Shown here: in pieces, positions 53,973-61,897 of the stretch
Numbering within the stretch: position 1 is the first letter of the stretch
How the letters are laid out: every line of letters starts with the position of its first letter
Source of the DNA: JACDAN01 sp963721345
Lineage (GTDB): Bacteria > Actinomycetota > Thermoleophilia > Gaiellales > Gaiellaceae
Assembly (NCBI GenBank): GCA_963721345.1
Contig: CAVRIT010000001.1
Span: 1,240,001-1,304,000, forward strand
Reading direction: 5' to 3'
Length of the DNA stretch: 64,000 bases
The notes under the pieces: model-generated
Databases searched by the model: none
Told to the model about the DNA's origin: nothing
Seen by the model: the letters and a program-made list of their open reading frames with translations, nothing else
Made by a program: the position numbers and the translations under genes

Positions 53973-54544
53973 GCCCGTGCTCGATCGAAGTTCTGCCAGT
54001 AGCGGGAGGGCGTGGGGCCCTTCTGGCCCTGGTATTTCGAGCCGAGCTGGCCGGAGCCGTAGGGCGTCTCCGCAGGCTCCGAGAGCTGGACGAACGAGAG
54101 CTGCCCGATCTTCATCGCGTAGTAGATCGTGATCGGGAGGTTCGCGACGTTCGAGAGCTCGAGCGTGACGTGACCGTCCCAGCCCGGGTCGATGAAGCCC
54201 GCCGTCGAGTGGATCAGCAGGCCGAGGCGGCCGAGGCTCGACTTCCCCTCGAGCCGGGCCACCAGGTCGTCCGGCAGGCGGATCCGCTCGAGGGTCGAGG
54301 CGAGCACGAACTCGCCCGGGTGGAGGATGAACGGCGACTCGTCGTCGATCTCCACCAGTTCCGTCAGGTCCTCCTGGGGCTCCTTGACGTCGATGAACGG
54401 GTAGCGCGCGTTGTGAAAGACGCGGAAGTAGCGGTCGACGCGGACGTCGACGCTCGACGGCTGGAGCAGGGACTCGTCGTAGGGATCGATCTCGATCCGT
54501 CCCTCGGCGATCAAGCGGCGGATCGTGCGGTCGGAGAGAACCAC
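53969..54544 (-). CDS. dcd: dCTP deaminase (possibly bifunctional dCTP deaminase-dUTPase)
   Basis: A 191-aa enzyme: LSDRTIRRLIAEGRIEIDPY, LLQPSSVDVRVDRYFRVF, LEGKSSLGRLGLLIHSTAGF and IDPGWDGHVTLELSNV with the catalytic Glu. It deaminates dCTP to dUTP for dTMP synthesis; actinobacterial forms often also hydrolyse dUTP. GTG 54544 overlaps the aldo/keto reductase stop by 1 nt (TAGTG). The long in-frame extension upstream to 55927 is antisense shadow. Confidence 0.93.
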   Translation of the reverse strand: MVLSDRTIRRLIAEGRIEIDPYDESLLQPSSVDVRVDRYFRVFHNARYPFIDVKEPQEDLTELVEIDDESPFILHPGEFVLASTLERIRLPDDLVARLEGKSSLGRLGLLIHSTAGFIDPGWDGHVTLELSNVANLPITIYYAMKIGQLSFVQLSEPAETPYGSGQLGSKYQGQKGPTPSRYWQNFDRARA

Positions 54545-55398
54545 TAGAGGACTGCGCCCGCGGCGCGGCTCAGCTCCGAGAACTCGGGGTCGGTCAGCTC
54601 GAGCGACGCCGCCGCGACGTTCTCCTCCAGGTGCTCCAGCGACGACGTGCCGGGGATCGGGAGCATCGCGGGCGAGCGGCGAAGGAGCCAGGCAAGTGCA
54701 ACCTGCGCCTGTGTCGCGCCCTTGGCGGAGGCGATCTCGGCGAGGCGCCCGCCGCCGCGCGTGAGGTCGCCGAACCCGAGCGGAAACCACGGGAGGAATG
54801 CGATCCCGTCCTGCTCGCACGTTTCGAGCACAACCTCGGAGTGCCGGTCGACGAGGTTGTAGCGGTTCTGAACGGAGACGATCGTCGCGAGCCGACGGGA
54901 CTCCGCAAGCTGGCGCGCGTCGACGTTCGAGAGGCCGATGTGACGGATCTTGCCCTCGTTCTGGAGCTCGACGAGAGTGCCCACGGAGTCCTCGAGCGGG
55001 ACGCTCGGATCGACCGCGTGGAGCTGGTAGAGGTCGATGCGCTCGACCCGCAGCCGCTCCAGGCTCGCCTCGCAGGAAGCACGGAGGTTCTCGGGCCGGC
55101 CGTCCCGGATCCACTCCCCGGCCCGCTCGTGGCGGAGGCCGCCCTTCGTCGCGATCACGAGCTCCTCGGGATACGGGTGGAGGGCGTCGGCGATCTGCCG
55201 TTCGCTCACCTCGGGCCCGTAGGACGCCGCCGTGTCGATCAGGGTCACGCCGAGCTCCACGGCCCGGCGGAGAACAGCCTTCGCGTTCTCGGGATCGTCG
55301 GGCTCGCCGATCACACCCGGCCCCGTGAGGCGCATCGCCCCGAAGCCCATTCGGTTGACGGTGACGTCGCCGATGGCGACCGTGGTATCCGCTGCCAT
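54544..55398 (-). CDS. Aldo/keto reductase
   Basis: A 284-aa TIM-barrel oxidoreductase. The catalytic tetrad is visible as Asp and Tyr in LIDTAASYGPEVSERQ, Lys in VIATKGGLRHE and His in YQLHAVDPSV. NADPH-binding residues lie in LPIPGTSSLEHLEENV near the C-terminus. It reduces carbonyls with NADPH; substrate unknown. ATG 55398. Divergent from the DUF2269-like membrane gene. Confidence 0.93.
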   Translation of the reverse strand: MAADTTVAIGDVTVNRMGFGAMRLTGPGVIGEPDDPENAKAVLRRAVELGVTLIDTAASYGPEVSERQIADALHPYPEELVIATKGGLRHERAGEWIRDGRPENLRASCEASLERLRVERIDLYQLHAVDPSVPLEDSVGTLVELQNEGKIRHIGLSNVDARQLAESRRLATIVSVQNRYNLVDRHSEVVLETCEQDGIAFLPWFPLGFGDLTRGGGRLAEIASAKGATQAQVALAWLLRRSPAMLPIPGTSSLEHLEENVAAASLELTDPEFSELSRAAGAVL

Positions 55399-55429
55399 CC
55401 GGCCGGAACCTAGCGTAGAGTCCCGCGCC

Positions 55430-55912
55430 GTGGGCCTCTACGACTGGCTGCTCTTCCTGCACGTTGGGTCCGCCTTCGCCCTCATGGCGGCGTTCGTGAC
55501 GTTCTGGGTGGTCGCCGTCGCGGCCAGGAACGTCGACCGCCCGCGAGACTCCCTTCGGTACTTCCGGGTTGCGGGCCCGGCGAACGTCCTGGTCATCGCG
55601 GGCACCATCGGCACGCTGATCTTCGGGATCTGGCTGGCGATCTACATGGACGAGTACCAGCTTTGGGATGGCTGGATTCTCGCAGCGCTCGCGCTCTGGC
55701 TGATCGCAACCGTGACCGGCGCGCTGGGCGGAAAGACATATGCCGAGGCGCAGAAGCTGGCGGCGAGGCTCGAGACCGAGCAACGAGCTGACGAGCCGAG
55801 CACCGAGCTTCGAGCGATGCTCAAGGACCGTCGCGCAATGTGGCTGAACGTCATCGCGTATGCCGCCACGCTGCTGATCCTCCTCGACATGATCTACAAG
55901 CCCGGGGCATGA
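55430..55912 (+). CDS. DUF2269-like integral membrane protein
   Basis: GTG 55430 gives a 160-aa protein with four hydrophobic helices (GLYDWLLFLHVGSAFALMAA first), a His in the first helix, and a positively charged C-terminal loop. The layout matches small DUF2269-type membrane proteins found in pairs. It is coupled to the next gene by an ATGA overlap. Function unknown. Confidence 0.75.
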   Translation: MGLYDWLLFLHVGSAFALMAAFVTFWVVAVAARNVDRPRDSLRYFRVAGPANVLVIAGTIGTLIFGIWLAIYMDEYQLWDGWILAALALWLIATVTGALGGKTYAEAQKLAARLETEQRADEPSTELRAMLKDRRAMWLNVIAYAATLLILLDMIYKPGA

Positions 55913-56373
55913 GCGTCCTCGCCGCAATCCGGCCGGACGACTGGAACTTTCCGCTGCTCTTGCACGTGGTCGGCGCGATGCTCCTGGTCGGTGGCCTGCT
56001 CACCGCGGTGACGGCGCTGATCCTCGGCTGGAGACGCGACTCCCCGTTCTATGCGCGCCTCGGTTTCTGGACGCTGCTCGTCGTGGCGCTGCCGAGCTGG
56101 ATTCTGATGCGCGTCGGGGCGCAGCTGATCTACGACAAGTGGAACTTCGACGAGGACGACGAGCCGGGGTGGGTCGGGATCGGCTGGATCACCGCCGAGC
56201 CCGGTCTTCTCGTCCTGCTCATCTCGATCGTCCTCACCGGGGTCGGCGCGCGGCGGCTGCGCCGCTCCGAGGGAGGAACGAGCGTGCTCGTGCGGATCGG
56301 CGCCGTCTTCGCCACCCTGCTGCTCGTCGCCTACCTCGTCGCGGTTTGGGCGATGACCGCGAAGCCGGACTAG
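55909..56373 (+). CDS. Small integral membrane protein, partner of the DUF2269-like protein
   Basis: ATG 55909 overlaps the previous stop. A 154-aa, four-helix protein beginning WNFPLLLHVVGAMLLVGGLL, again with a His in helix 1, and a charged loop (YDKWNFDEDDEPGW). The shared His-x3-G pattern suggests the two proteins are related and form a complex. No motif gives a reaction. Confidence 0.72.
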   Translation: MSVLAAIRPDDWNFPLLLHVVGAMLLVGGLLTAVTALILGWRRDSPFYARLGFWTLLVVALPSWILMRVGAQLIYDKWNFDEDDEPGWVGIGWITAEPGLLVLLISIVLTGVGARRLRRSEGGTSVLVRIGAVFATLLLVAYLVAVWAMTAKPD

Positions 56374-56375
56374 CG

Positions 56376-57452
56376 CTAGACCAGCGAGAGCTGGCGGTGG
56401 GGCTCGAAGCCCGAAACGCCGACGCCGACGAGCCTGAGCGCGCCGGGACGGTCCCCGAGCGCGCGGTCGAGGAGCGCGCAGGCCAGCTCGTGGATGCGGT
56501 CCGGGTCGTCCGTGCCGACGGGAAGCGTCGTCGAGCGGCTGCGGATCGCGAAGTCCGGGTAGCGAACCTTCGTCGTGATCGTCCGGGCCGTCTCGCCGTC
56601 GCGGCGGAGATACTCGGCGAGCGCCTCGGCCATCGGGCGGAGCTCGGCACGGAGTTGTTCCACGTCGGAGATGTCGCGCGCGAAGGTCTCTTCCTGGCTG
56701 ATCGAGACGCGCTGGCTCTGTAGGTCGAGCGGACGCGGGTCGATGCCGCGAGCCCGGTCGCGGAGGAGAGCGCCGACCCTCCCGGGGAGGAGCGCGCGGA
56801 GGCGGTCGTCGGGGAGAGCGGCGAGGGCGCCGATCGTCTCGATCCCAGCGGAGCGGAGGCGCGCCTCGGCTCGCGGTCCGACGCCCGGGAGCCGGCGAAC
56901 GTCGAACGGCGACAGGAACTCCGCTTCCTTCCCGGGCCGCACGACGACGAGCCCGCCGGGCTTCCGTTGGTCGCTCGCGATCTTCGAGACCACCTTGCAG
57001 CTCGAGACGCCGAGCGAGCACGTGAGGCTCGTCGCGCCACGGACGGCCGTCTGGACCGCCTCGGCGAGCGGCCGCGCATCGGCGAAATCGGCGGCGACCT
57101 CGGCGAGGTCGAGGTAGCCCTCGTCCATTCCCGTGCGCTCGACGGTGGGGACGACCTGGCGCACCGCGTCCCAGACGGCCCGCGAGTAGGTCGAGTACAC
57201 GCCCTTGCGCGGCCGGACGAACACCGCATGCGGACAGCGTCGCAGCGCCTCCGCACAGCTCATCGCCGAGTGGATCCCGAAGCGGCGCGCGACGTAGTTC
57301 GCAGTCGCCACCACGCCTCGTCCATGGGGATCCCCGCCCACGACGAGAGGCTTCTCGCGCAGCGAGGGATCTTCGAGCTCCTCGACGGCGGCGAAGAAGG
57401 CGTCCAGGTCGAGGTGCGCGACGATCAGGGGGCGAGGCGCTGAATCTGCCAT
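56376..57452 (-). CDS. dinB: DNA polymerase IV, second copy (Y-family)
   Basis: A 358-aa polymerase. Catalytic acidic residues are in HLDLDAFFAAVEELEDP and TGMDEGYLDLAEV; SCKVVSKIASDQRKPGG and the HhH segment RRLPGVGPRAEARLRSAGI are typical of Pol IV. ATG 57452 gives MADSAPRPLIVAHLDLD. Unlike the copy at 15111 it has no SOS box just upstream and overlaps the pdxH 3' end by 28 nt, so it is probably expressed with pdxH rather than by damage. Confidence 0.92.
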   Translation of the reverse strand: MADSAPRPLIVAHLDLDAFFAAVEELEDPSLREKPLVVGGDPHGRGVVATANYVARRFGIHSAMSCAEALRRCPHAVFVRPRKGVYSTYSRAVWDAVRQVVPTVERTGMDEGYLDLAEVAADFADARPLAEAVQTAVRGATSLTCSLGVSSCKVVSKIASDQRKPGGLVVVRPGKEAEFLSPFDVRRLPGVGPRAEARLRSAGIETIGALAALPDDRLRALLPGRVGALLRDRARGIDPRPLDLQSQRVSISQEETFARDISDVEQLRAELRPMAEALAEYLRRDGETARTITTKVRYPDFAIRSRSTTLPVGTDDPDRIHELACALLDRALGDRPGALRLVGVGVSGFEPHRQLSLV

Positions 57453-58028
57453 TGCCCACCATCTTGGCGGGCGTAGCGGAAGCGATCGTGGAGTCGGCTG
57501 TCGCGGTGCTGCCAGAACTCCCAATGCTCCGGCTCGAGCCGGTAGCCGCCCCAGTGCGGCGGGAGGGGCACGTCGCGTCCCGCGAACTCGCGCTCGAGCT
57601 CGGCGACGCGCGTCTCGAGTACGTCCCGCGATGCGATCGGCTCACTCTGTGCCGAGGCCCACGCAGCGATCTGGCCGTCGCGCGGTCTTGTCCGGAAGTA
57701 CTCCTCGGACTCGTCGTGCCCAAGCCGCGGTCACCGGCCCCTCGATTCGCACCTGGCGGCGCAGCGAGTGCCAGTAAAAGAGGAGCGCGCCGCGGGGGTT
57801 GTCGTCGAGCTCGCGCGCCTTCCGGCTCCCGTGACCCGTATGGAACTTGAAGCCGTGCTCGTCGAACCCCTTCGCGAGCACCATCCGCACCGACGGACGG
57901 CCCTCGGCGTCCGCGGTCGCCAGCGCCACCGCCTCGGGAAACTCGATCGAGCCCCCCGCCTCCTCGAACCAGCGCCGGAACTGCTCGAGCGGGTCGGGGT
58001 CGAGATCGCCACGGCGCAGCTCGTTCAT
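57425..58028 (-). CDS. pdxH: Pyridoxine/pyridoxamine 5'-phosphate oxidase (frameshifted)
   Basis: ATG 58028 gives MNELRRGDLDPDPLEQFRRW, then VRMVLAKGFDEHGFKFHTGH and QVRIEGPVTA. One extra base at 57724-57728 breaks the frame; removing it continues LGHDESEEYFRTRPRDGQIA, then a second half with GYRLEPEHWEFWQHRDSRLH and stop at 57425, the normal PdxH end. The FMN enzyme makes pyridoxal 5'-phosphate. Divergent from the PLP-dependent aminotransferase gene. Confidence 0.88.
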
Positions 58029-58043
58029 GAATACGGAGTATTC
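58029..58043. promoter_or_regulatory. Inverted repeat GAATAC-N3-GTATTC in the pdxH/aminotransferase divergent region
   Basis: A perfect 6-bp palindrome directly next to the pdxH start and 40 nt before the aminotransferase start, in an otherwise GC-rich 54-nt gap. AT-rich and symmetric, it could be an operator controlling both PLP-related genes. Confidence 0.4.
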
Positions 58044-58082
58044 AGTATGCAAAGCGCCGGTCGCTCCGCTATCGTCGACGGC

Positions 58083-59402
58083 ATGGCGACGACGAAGACG
58101 ATCGACCTCCGCACCGAGATCCCAGGCCCCCGCTCCCGCGAGATCATCGAGCGCAAGGAACGGGTGATCGCCGACCCACTCTCGCTCACCTTCCCGATCG
58201 TGATCGAGCGCGCCGAGGGCGCCACGCTGACCGACGTAGACGGAAACACGTTCATCGATTTCACCGGCGGCGTCGGCTGTCTCAACGTCGGTCACTCGCA
58301 TCCTCGGGTCGTCGAGGCGGCGCAGGAGCAGCTCGAGCGCTTCAGCCACACGGACTTCACGATCGTCCCGTATGAGGTCTACGTCACGCTCGCCGAGCGC
58401 CTTTGCGAGCTCGCGCCGATCCCGAACGCGAAGGCAGCGTTCTTCAACGCGGGCACCGAGGCCGTCGAGAACGCGATCAAGTTCGCGCGCTCGTACACCA
58501 AGCGGCCGGCCGTCATCGCGTTCGAGGGCGGCTTCCACGGACGCACCCTCCTGTCGCTCTCGCTGACCTCGAAGACGCATCCGTACAAGGCGGGGCTCGG
58601 CCCGTTCGCGCCGGAGGTCTACCGCGTGCCGTTCCCGAACGACTACCGCGGTCCCTCGGCCGAGGAAGCGCTCGCGGCGCTGGAGCGCGCGCTCGTCACC
58701 CAGGTCGCCGCGGAGACCGTCGCCGCGATCGTGATCGAGCCCGTGCAGGGCGAGGGCGGCTTCATGGTCGCACCGCGGGAGTTCATGACCGGCGTGCGCC
58801 GAATCTGCGACGAGCACGGGATCGTGATGGTCGTCGACGAGGTTCAGACTGGCTTCGCCCGCACCGGCAAGCTCTTTGCGATCGAGCACTACGACGTGGA
58901 GCCCGATCTCATCACGATCGCGAAGTCGATCGCGATGGGACTGCCGCTCTCGGGCGTGATCGGAAAGCCGGAGATCATGGACTCGCCGGGGGACTCCGCG
59001 ATCGGCGGCACCTACGTCGGGAACCCGGTCGCCCAGGCCGCCGCGCTGGCCGTGCTCGACGTGATCAGCGACGAGGACCTCTGCGCCCGCGCCACGACCC
59101 TCGGGAACCAGTTCCGCGAGCGGATGGCCGCGTGGCAGCAGCGCTTCCCGCAGATCGGGGACGTCCGCGGGGTCGGCGCGATGTGCGCGATCGAGCTCGT
59201 CGAGGATCCAGGGTCGAAGACGCCGGCGCCGAAACTCGCTTCCGCCGTCACCGACGCAGCGGCGGAGCGCGGCCTGCTCCTCCTCAAGTCCGGCATCTAC
59301 GGGAACTGCATCCGGGTGCTGACGCCGCTCACCCTCTCCGACGCCGAGCTCGACGAGGCGCTCGCCGTCTGGGAGGACTCGCTGGAAGCCGTCCTTTCCT
59401 GA
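58083..59402 (+). CDS. gabT: 4-Aminobutyrate-type class III aminotransferase
   Basis: A 439-aa fold-type I PLP enzyme: FIDFTGGVGCLNVGHSHPRV, FFNAGTEAVENAIKFAR, VIEPVQGEGGFMVAP, MVVDEVQTGFARTGKLFA and the PLP Lys in LITIAKSIAMGLPLSGV. Motifs and length fit GABA-2-oxoglutarate aminotransferase, though related omega-aminotransferases are possible. ATG 58083. Divergent from pdxH, which supplies its cofactor. Confidence 0.88.
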   Translation: MATTKTIDLRTEIPGPRSREIIERKERVIADPLSLTFPIVIERAEGATLTDVDGNTFIDFTGGVGCLNVGHSHPRVVEAAQEQLERFSHTDFTIVPYEVYVTLAERLCELAPIPNAKAAFFNAGTEAVENAIKFARSYTKRPAVIAFEGGFHGRTLLSLSLTSKTHPYKAGLGPFAPEVYRVPFPNDYRGPSAEEALAALERALVTQVAAETVAAIVIEPVQGEGGFMVAPREFMTGVRRICDEHGIVMVVDEVQTGFARTGKLFAIEHYDVEPDLITIAKSIAMGLPLSGVIGKPEIMDSPGDSAIGGTYVGNPVAQAAALAVLDVISDEDLCARATTLGNQFRERMAAWQQRFPQIGDVRGVGAMCAIELVEDPGSKTPAPKLASAVTDAAAERGLLLLKSGIYGNCIRVLTPLTLSDAELDEALAVWEDSLEAVLS

Positions 59403-59418
59403 CGTAACCTCTCCCCGC

Positions 59419-60870
59419 ATGTCTGCGGGAGACCTGATCGCGGGCCGCTACGAGCTGATCGAGCTGATCGGCCGCGGCGGGATGTCGAGCGTCTGGCGCT
59501 CGCACGACCGTCTGCTCGACCGCATCGTCGCGATCAAGGTGCTCCACGAGCAGTACACGACGGACGAGGAGTACGTCGAGCGCTTCCGCCGGGAGGCGCG
59601 CTCCGTCGCGCAGCTGAGCCACCCGAACATCGTCACCGTGATCGACAGGGGCGAGGAGGACGGGCGTCAGTACATCGTCTTCGAGTACGTCGAGGGCGAA
59701 AACCTCAAGCAGCTGCTCGAGCGAACGGGTGCGCTGCCGCTGCGCGACGCGCTCCTGCTCGGCCTCCAGATGGCCCGGGCCCTGGGGTTCGCCCACGAGC
59801 GCGGCCTGATCCACCGCGACGTCAAGCCGCAGAACGTGCTGCTGAACGACGAGGGGCAGGCGAAGATGACCGACTACGGGATCGCGCGCGACGTGGGCGT
59901 CGAGGGCGTGACGATCACCGGCACCGTCCTCGGCACCAGCGAGTACATCGCGCCCGAGCAGGCGCGCGGCCAGCGCGTCGACGCGCAAACGGACGTCTAC
60001 TCGCTCGGCGTGGTGCTCTACGAGCTCCTCACGGGCCAGGTCCCGTTCGAGGGCGAGAACTTCGTCGCCGTCGCGCTGCGCCACGTGAACGAGCCGGCGC
60101 CGAGCGTCCTCGAGCGCCGTCCCGACTGCCCGCCCCGGCTGGGGATGGCGGTCGAGCGCGCAATGGCGAAGCGGCCGGAGGACCGGTTTGCCTCGATGGG
60201 CGAGCTCGTCGACGAGCTCGAAACGTGCCTCGCGGAGCTCGATCCGGCCTCGGAGGAGGCGACGATGATCTCGCGCGGCCCGGTCGTCCCACCCTCCCGG
60301 CAACAGCGGCCCGCACGCCAAGGCAGGAGAAAGCGAGGCGGAATCCTCTGGCCGATCGCAGCCGTCGCCGCAGTGCTCGGGATCGCCGCGCTCGCCGCGA
60401 TCGGGGCGATGGCGCTGCGCGACGACGACGACGGGGCAGCAGCGTCGAACGGCCAGCCCATCCGGCTGGCCGGGGTCGGAGCGTACGATCCGCCGCCGGG
60501 CGACAACGAGGAGCACGACGCCGAGGCGCCCGAAGCGACCGACGGCGACCCGTCGACCTCGTGGAGCACGGAGAGCTACAACTCGGACCTCAGCAGGCTG
60601 AAGGACGGGGTTGGCCTCGTGCTCGACGCGCAGCGCGAGGTCGAGCCCGAGACGATCGTCGTGACATCCGCGACACCGGGCTTCACGGCAGAGATACGCA
60701 CCGGCGCCGAGCCGACGGGCCCCTTCCCGACCAAGGTCTCGGACTCGCAGACGGTGGGCGAGCGGACGAGGTTCGAGCTGAACGACGCGAAGGCACGGTT
60801 CTTCGTGGTCTGGATCACCGAGATTCCCGGCGGCTCGCGCGCCGAGATCAACCAGGTCACCGCCCGCTGA
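59419..60870 (+). CDS. Ser/Thr protein kinase with a discoidin-like extracellular domain
   Basis: A 483-aa membrane kinase. Kinase domain 1-270: GRGGMSSVW, Lys40 in IVAIKVL, HRDVKPQNVL (Asp134) and TDYGIARD. A basic linker precedes one membrane helix (about 307-330). The outside domain (345-483) has EATDGDPSTSWSTESYN, SRLKDGVGLVL and FFVVWITEIP, matching F5/8-type (discoidin/galactose-binding) sandwich domains like that on actinobacterial MurJ. It probably senses a wall or sugar ligand, in contrast to PASTA kinases. Confidence 0.9.
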   Translation: MSAGDLIAGRYELIELIGRGGMSSVWRSHDRLLDRIVAIKVLHEQYTTDEEYVERFRREARSVAQLSHPNIVTVIDRGEEDGRQYIVFEYVEGENLKQLLERTGALPLRDALLLGLQMARALGFAHERGLIHRDVKPQNVLLNDEGQAKMTDYGIARDVGVEGVTITGTVLGTSEYIAPEQARGQRVDAQTDVYSLGVVLYELLTGQVPFEGENFVAVALRHVNEPAPSVLERRPDCPPRLGMAVERAMAKRPEDRFASMGELVDELETCLAELDPASEEATMISRGPVVPPSRQQRPARQGRRKRGGILWPIAAVAAVLGIAALAAIGAMALRDDDDGAAASNGQPIRLAGVGAYDPPPGDNEEHDAEAPEATDGDPSTSWSTESYNSDLSRLKDGVGLVLDAQREVEPETIVVTSATPGFTAEIRTGAEPTGPFPTKVSDSQTVGERTRFELNDAKARFFVVWITEIPGGSRAEINQVTAR

Positions 60871-61730
60871 CGCTGGACCTGCCCGCCGAGCCCGACGTCC
60901 TCGCGCGACTCGTCGAGTGGGGCGAGTCGGATCCGGCGATCCGCGCCCTGATCCTCACGAGCAGCCGCGCGCATCCCGACGGCGGTGCCGACCACCTCTC
61001 GGACTACGACGTGATCGTCGCGGTGCGCGACGCCGGAAACATCTCCGTGAACGACTACGGGGAACCGATGGCGGGCTGGGGCGACCAGAGCAACGTGCTC
61101 GGTCTCCCGACGCACTTCCGCGGGCTCCTCCACCGCGACGGCGTGCGGATCGACTTCACGATCTGGCCGGCGGCTCTCCTCCAGCGCGTGGCGGACGCGG
61201 AAGCCCTCCCCGCTGACCTCGACGTCGGCTACCGCGTGTTGCTCGACAAGGACGGCGCCACCAACGGTTGGACGCCGCCGAGCTACCGCGCCCACATCCC
61301 GGGACCGCCGACGCAGGACGAGTACGACGCGCTCGTCCACGAGTTCTGGTGGTCGACCACCTACGTCGCGAAGGCGCTCTGGCGCGGCGAGCTCTTCTTC
61401 GCGAAGTACATCCTCGAGCACGACGTGAAGGGCACCGCCCTGCGGCGCATGCTCGAGTGGCGCATCGAGCTCGACCACGACTGGACGCTCCGGCCCGGCG
61501 CCTACGGGCGCGGTCTCGAGAGCCGCCTGGCGCCCGAGCTGTGGGCGGAGCTGGAGGCGACCTACGTCGGCGTGGATCCGGACGAGAACTGGGAGGCGCT
61601 CTTCCGGACGGCAGCGCTCTTCCGCCGCGTCGCGAACGAGGTCTCGGACGACCTCGGCCTCACCTACCCGCAGGCCGACGACGACGGCGTCACCGCCTTC
61701 CTCGAAGGGATCCGCGAGCTGCCGCGCTAG
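60867..61730 (+). CDS. AadK-like nucleotidyltransferase (aminoglycoside 6-adenylyltransferase family), probable CTG start
   Basis: A 287-aa protein. CTG 60867 overlaps the kinase stop (CTGA); no ATG/GTG/TTG lies in frame before the active site DHLSDYDVIVAV, whose Asp pair in SDYDV binds metal. IDFTIWPAALLQR and a C-terminal helical domain (YVAKALWRGELFFAKYILEH) match the AadK/ANT(6) family. Chromosomal members may not confer resistance; the reaction is AMP transfer, target unknown. Followed directly by the rod-like structured element. Confidence 0.82.
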   Translation: MTLDLPAEPDVLARLVEWGESDPAIRALILTSSRAHPDGGADHLSDYDVIVAVRDAGNISVNDYGEPMAGWGDQSNVLGLPTHFRGLLHRDGVRIDFTIWPAALLQRVADAEALPADLDVGYRVLLDKDGATNGWTPPSYRAHIPGPPTQDEYDALVHEFWWSTTYVAKALWRGELFFAKYILEHDVKGTALRRMLEWRIELDHDWTLRPGAYGRGLESRLAPELWAELEATYVGVDPDENWEALFRTAALFRRVANEVSDDLGLTYPQADDDGVTAFLEGIRELPR

Positions 61731-61893
61731 AGGGTTGATGGGAAATTGGGCCGCAGCCGGGGGCGCTCCAGACCAAGCCGGGCAGTGTGGTCGTTCGCGG
61801 CGCGTAGCGGAGCTACGTGTCGCGGGCGAACGCGCTGATCCGGCGCCGTGTCTGGGGCGTCATCCGGCCCGGCGGAATTTCCCATCAGCCCTC
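61730..61893 (+). other. 164-nt rod-shaped inverted-repeat element (candidate structured RNA, plus strand)
   Basis: Outer stem 61730-61747/61876-61893: 18 bp with one U-G. Then 61751-61754/61872-61875, GCCGG/CCGGC (61756-61760/61864-61868), a 12-bp stem 61762-61773/61850-61861 with two G-U pairs, GCCGG/CCGGC (61777-61781/61840-61844), CGTTCGC/GCGAACG (61792-61798/61826-61832) and CGTAGC-GGA-GCTACG (61803-61817). The wobbles pair only in plus-strand RNA. It could be a 3'-UTR structure of the kinase transcript, a terminator or a small repeat element. No ORF is supported here. Confidence 0.55.
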
Positions 61894-61897
61894 ACTA

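Noticed and set aside
53969..55927. A 652-codon minus-strand open frame
   Set aside because: The real gene is dcd from GTG 54544; the upstream part is antisense or out-of-frame shadow of the aldo/keto reductase and the DUF2269-like gene.
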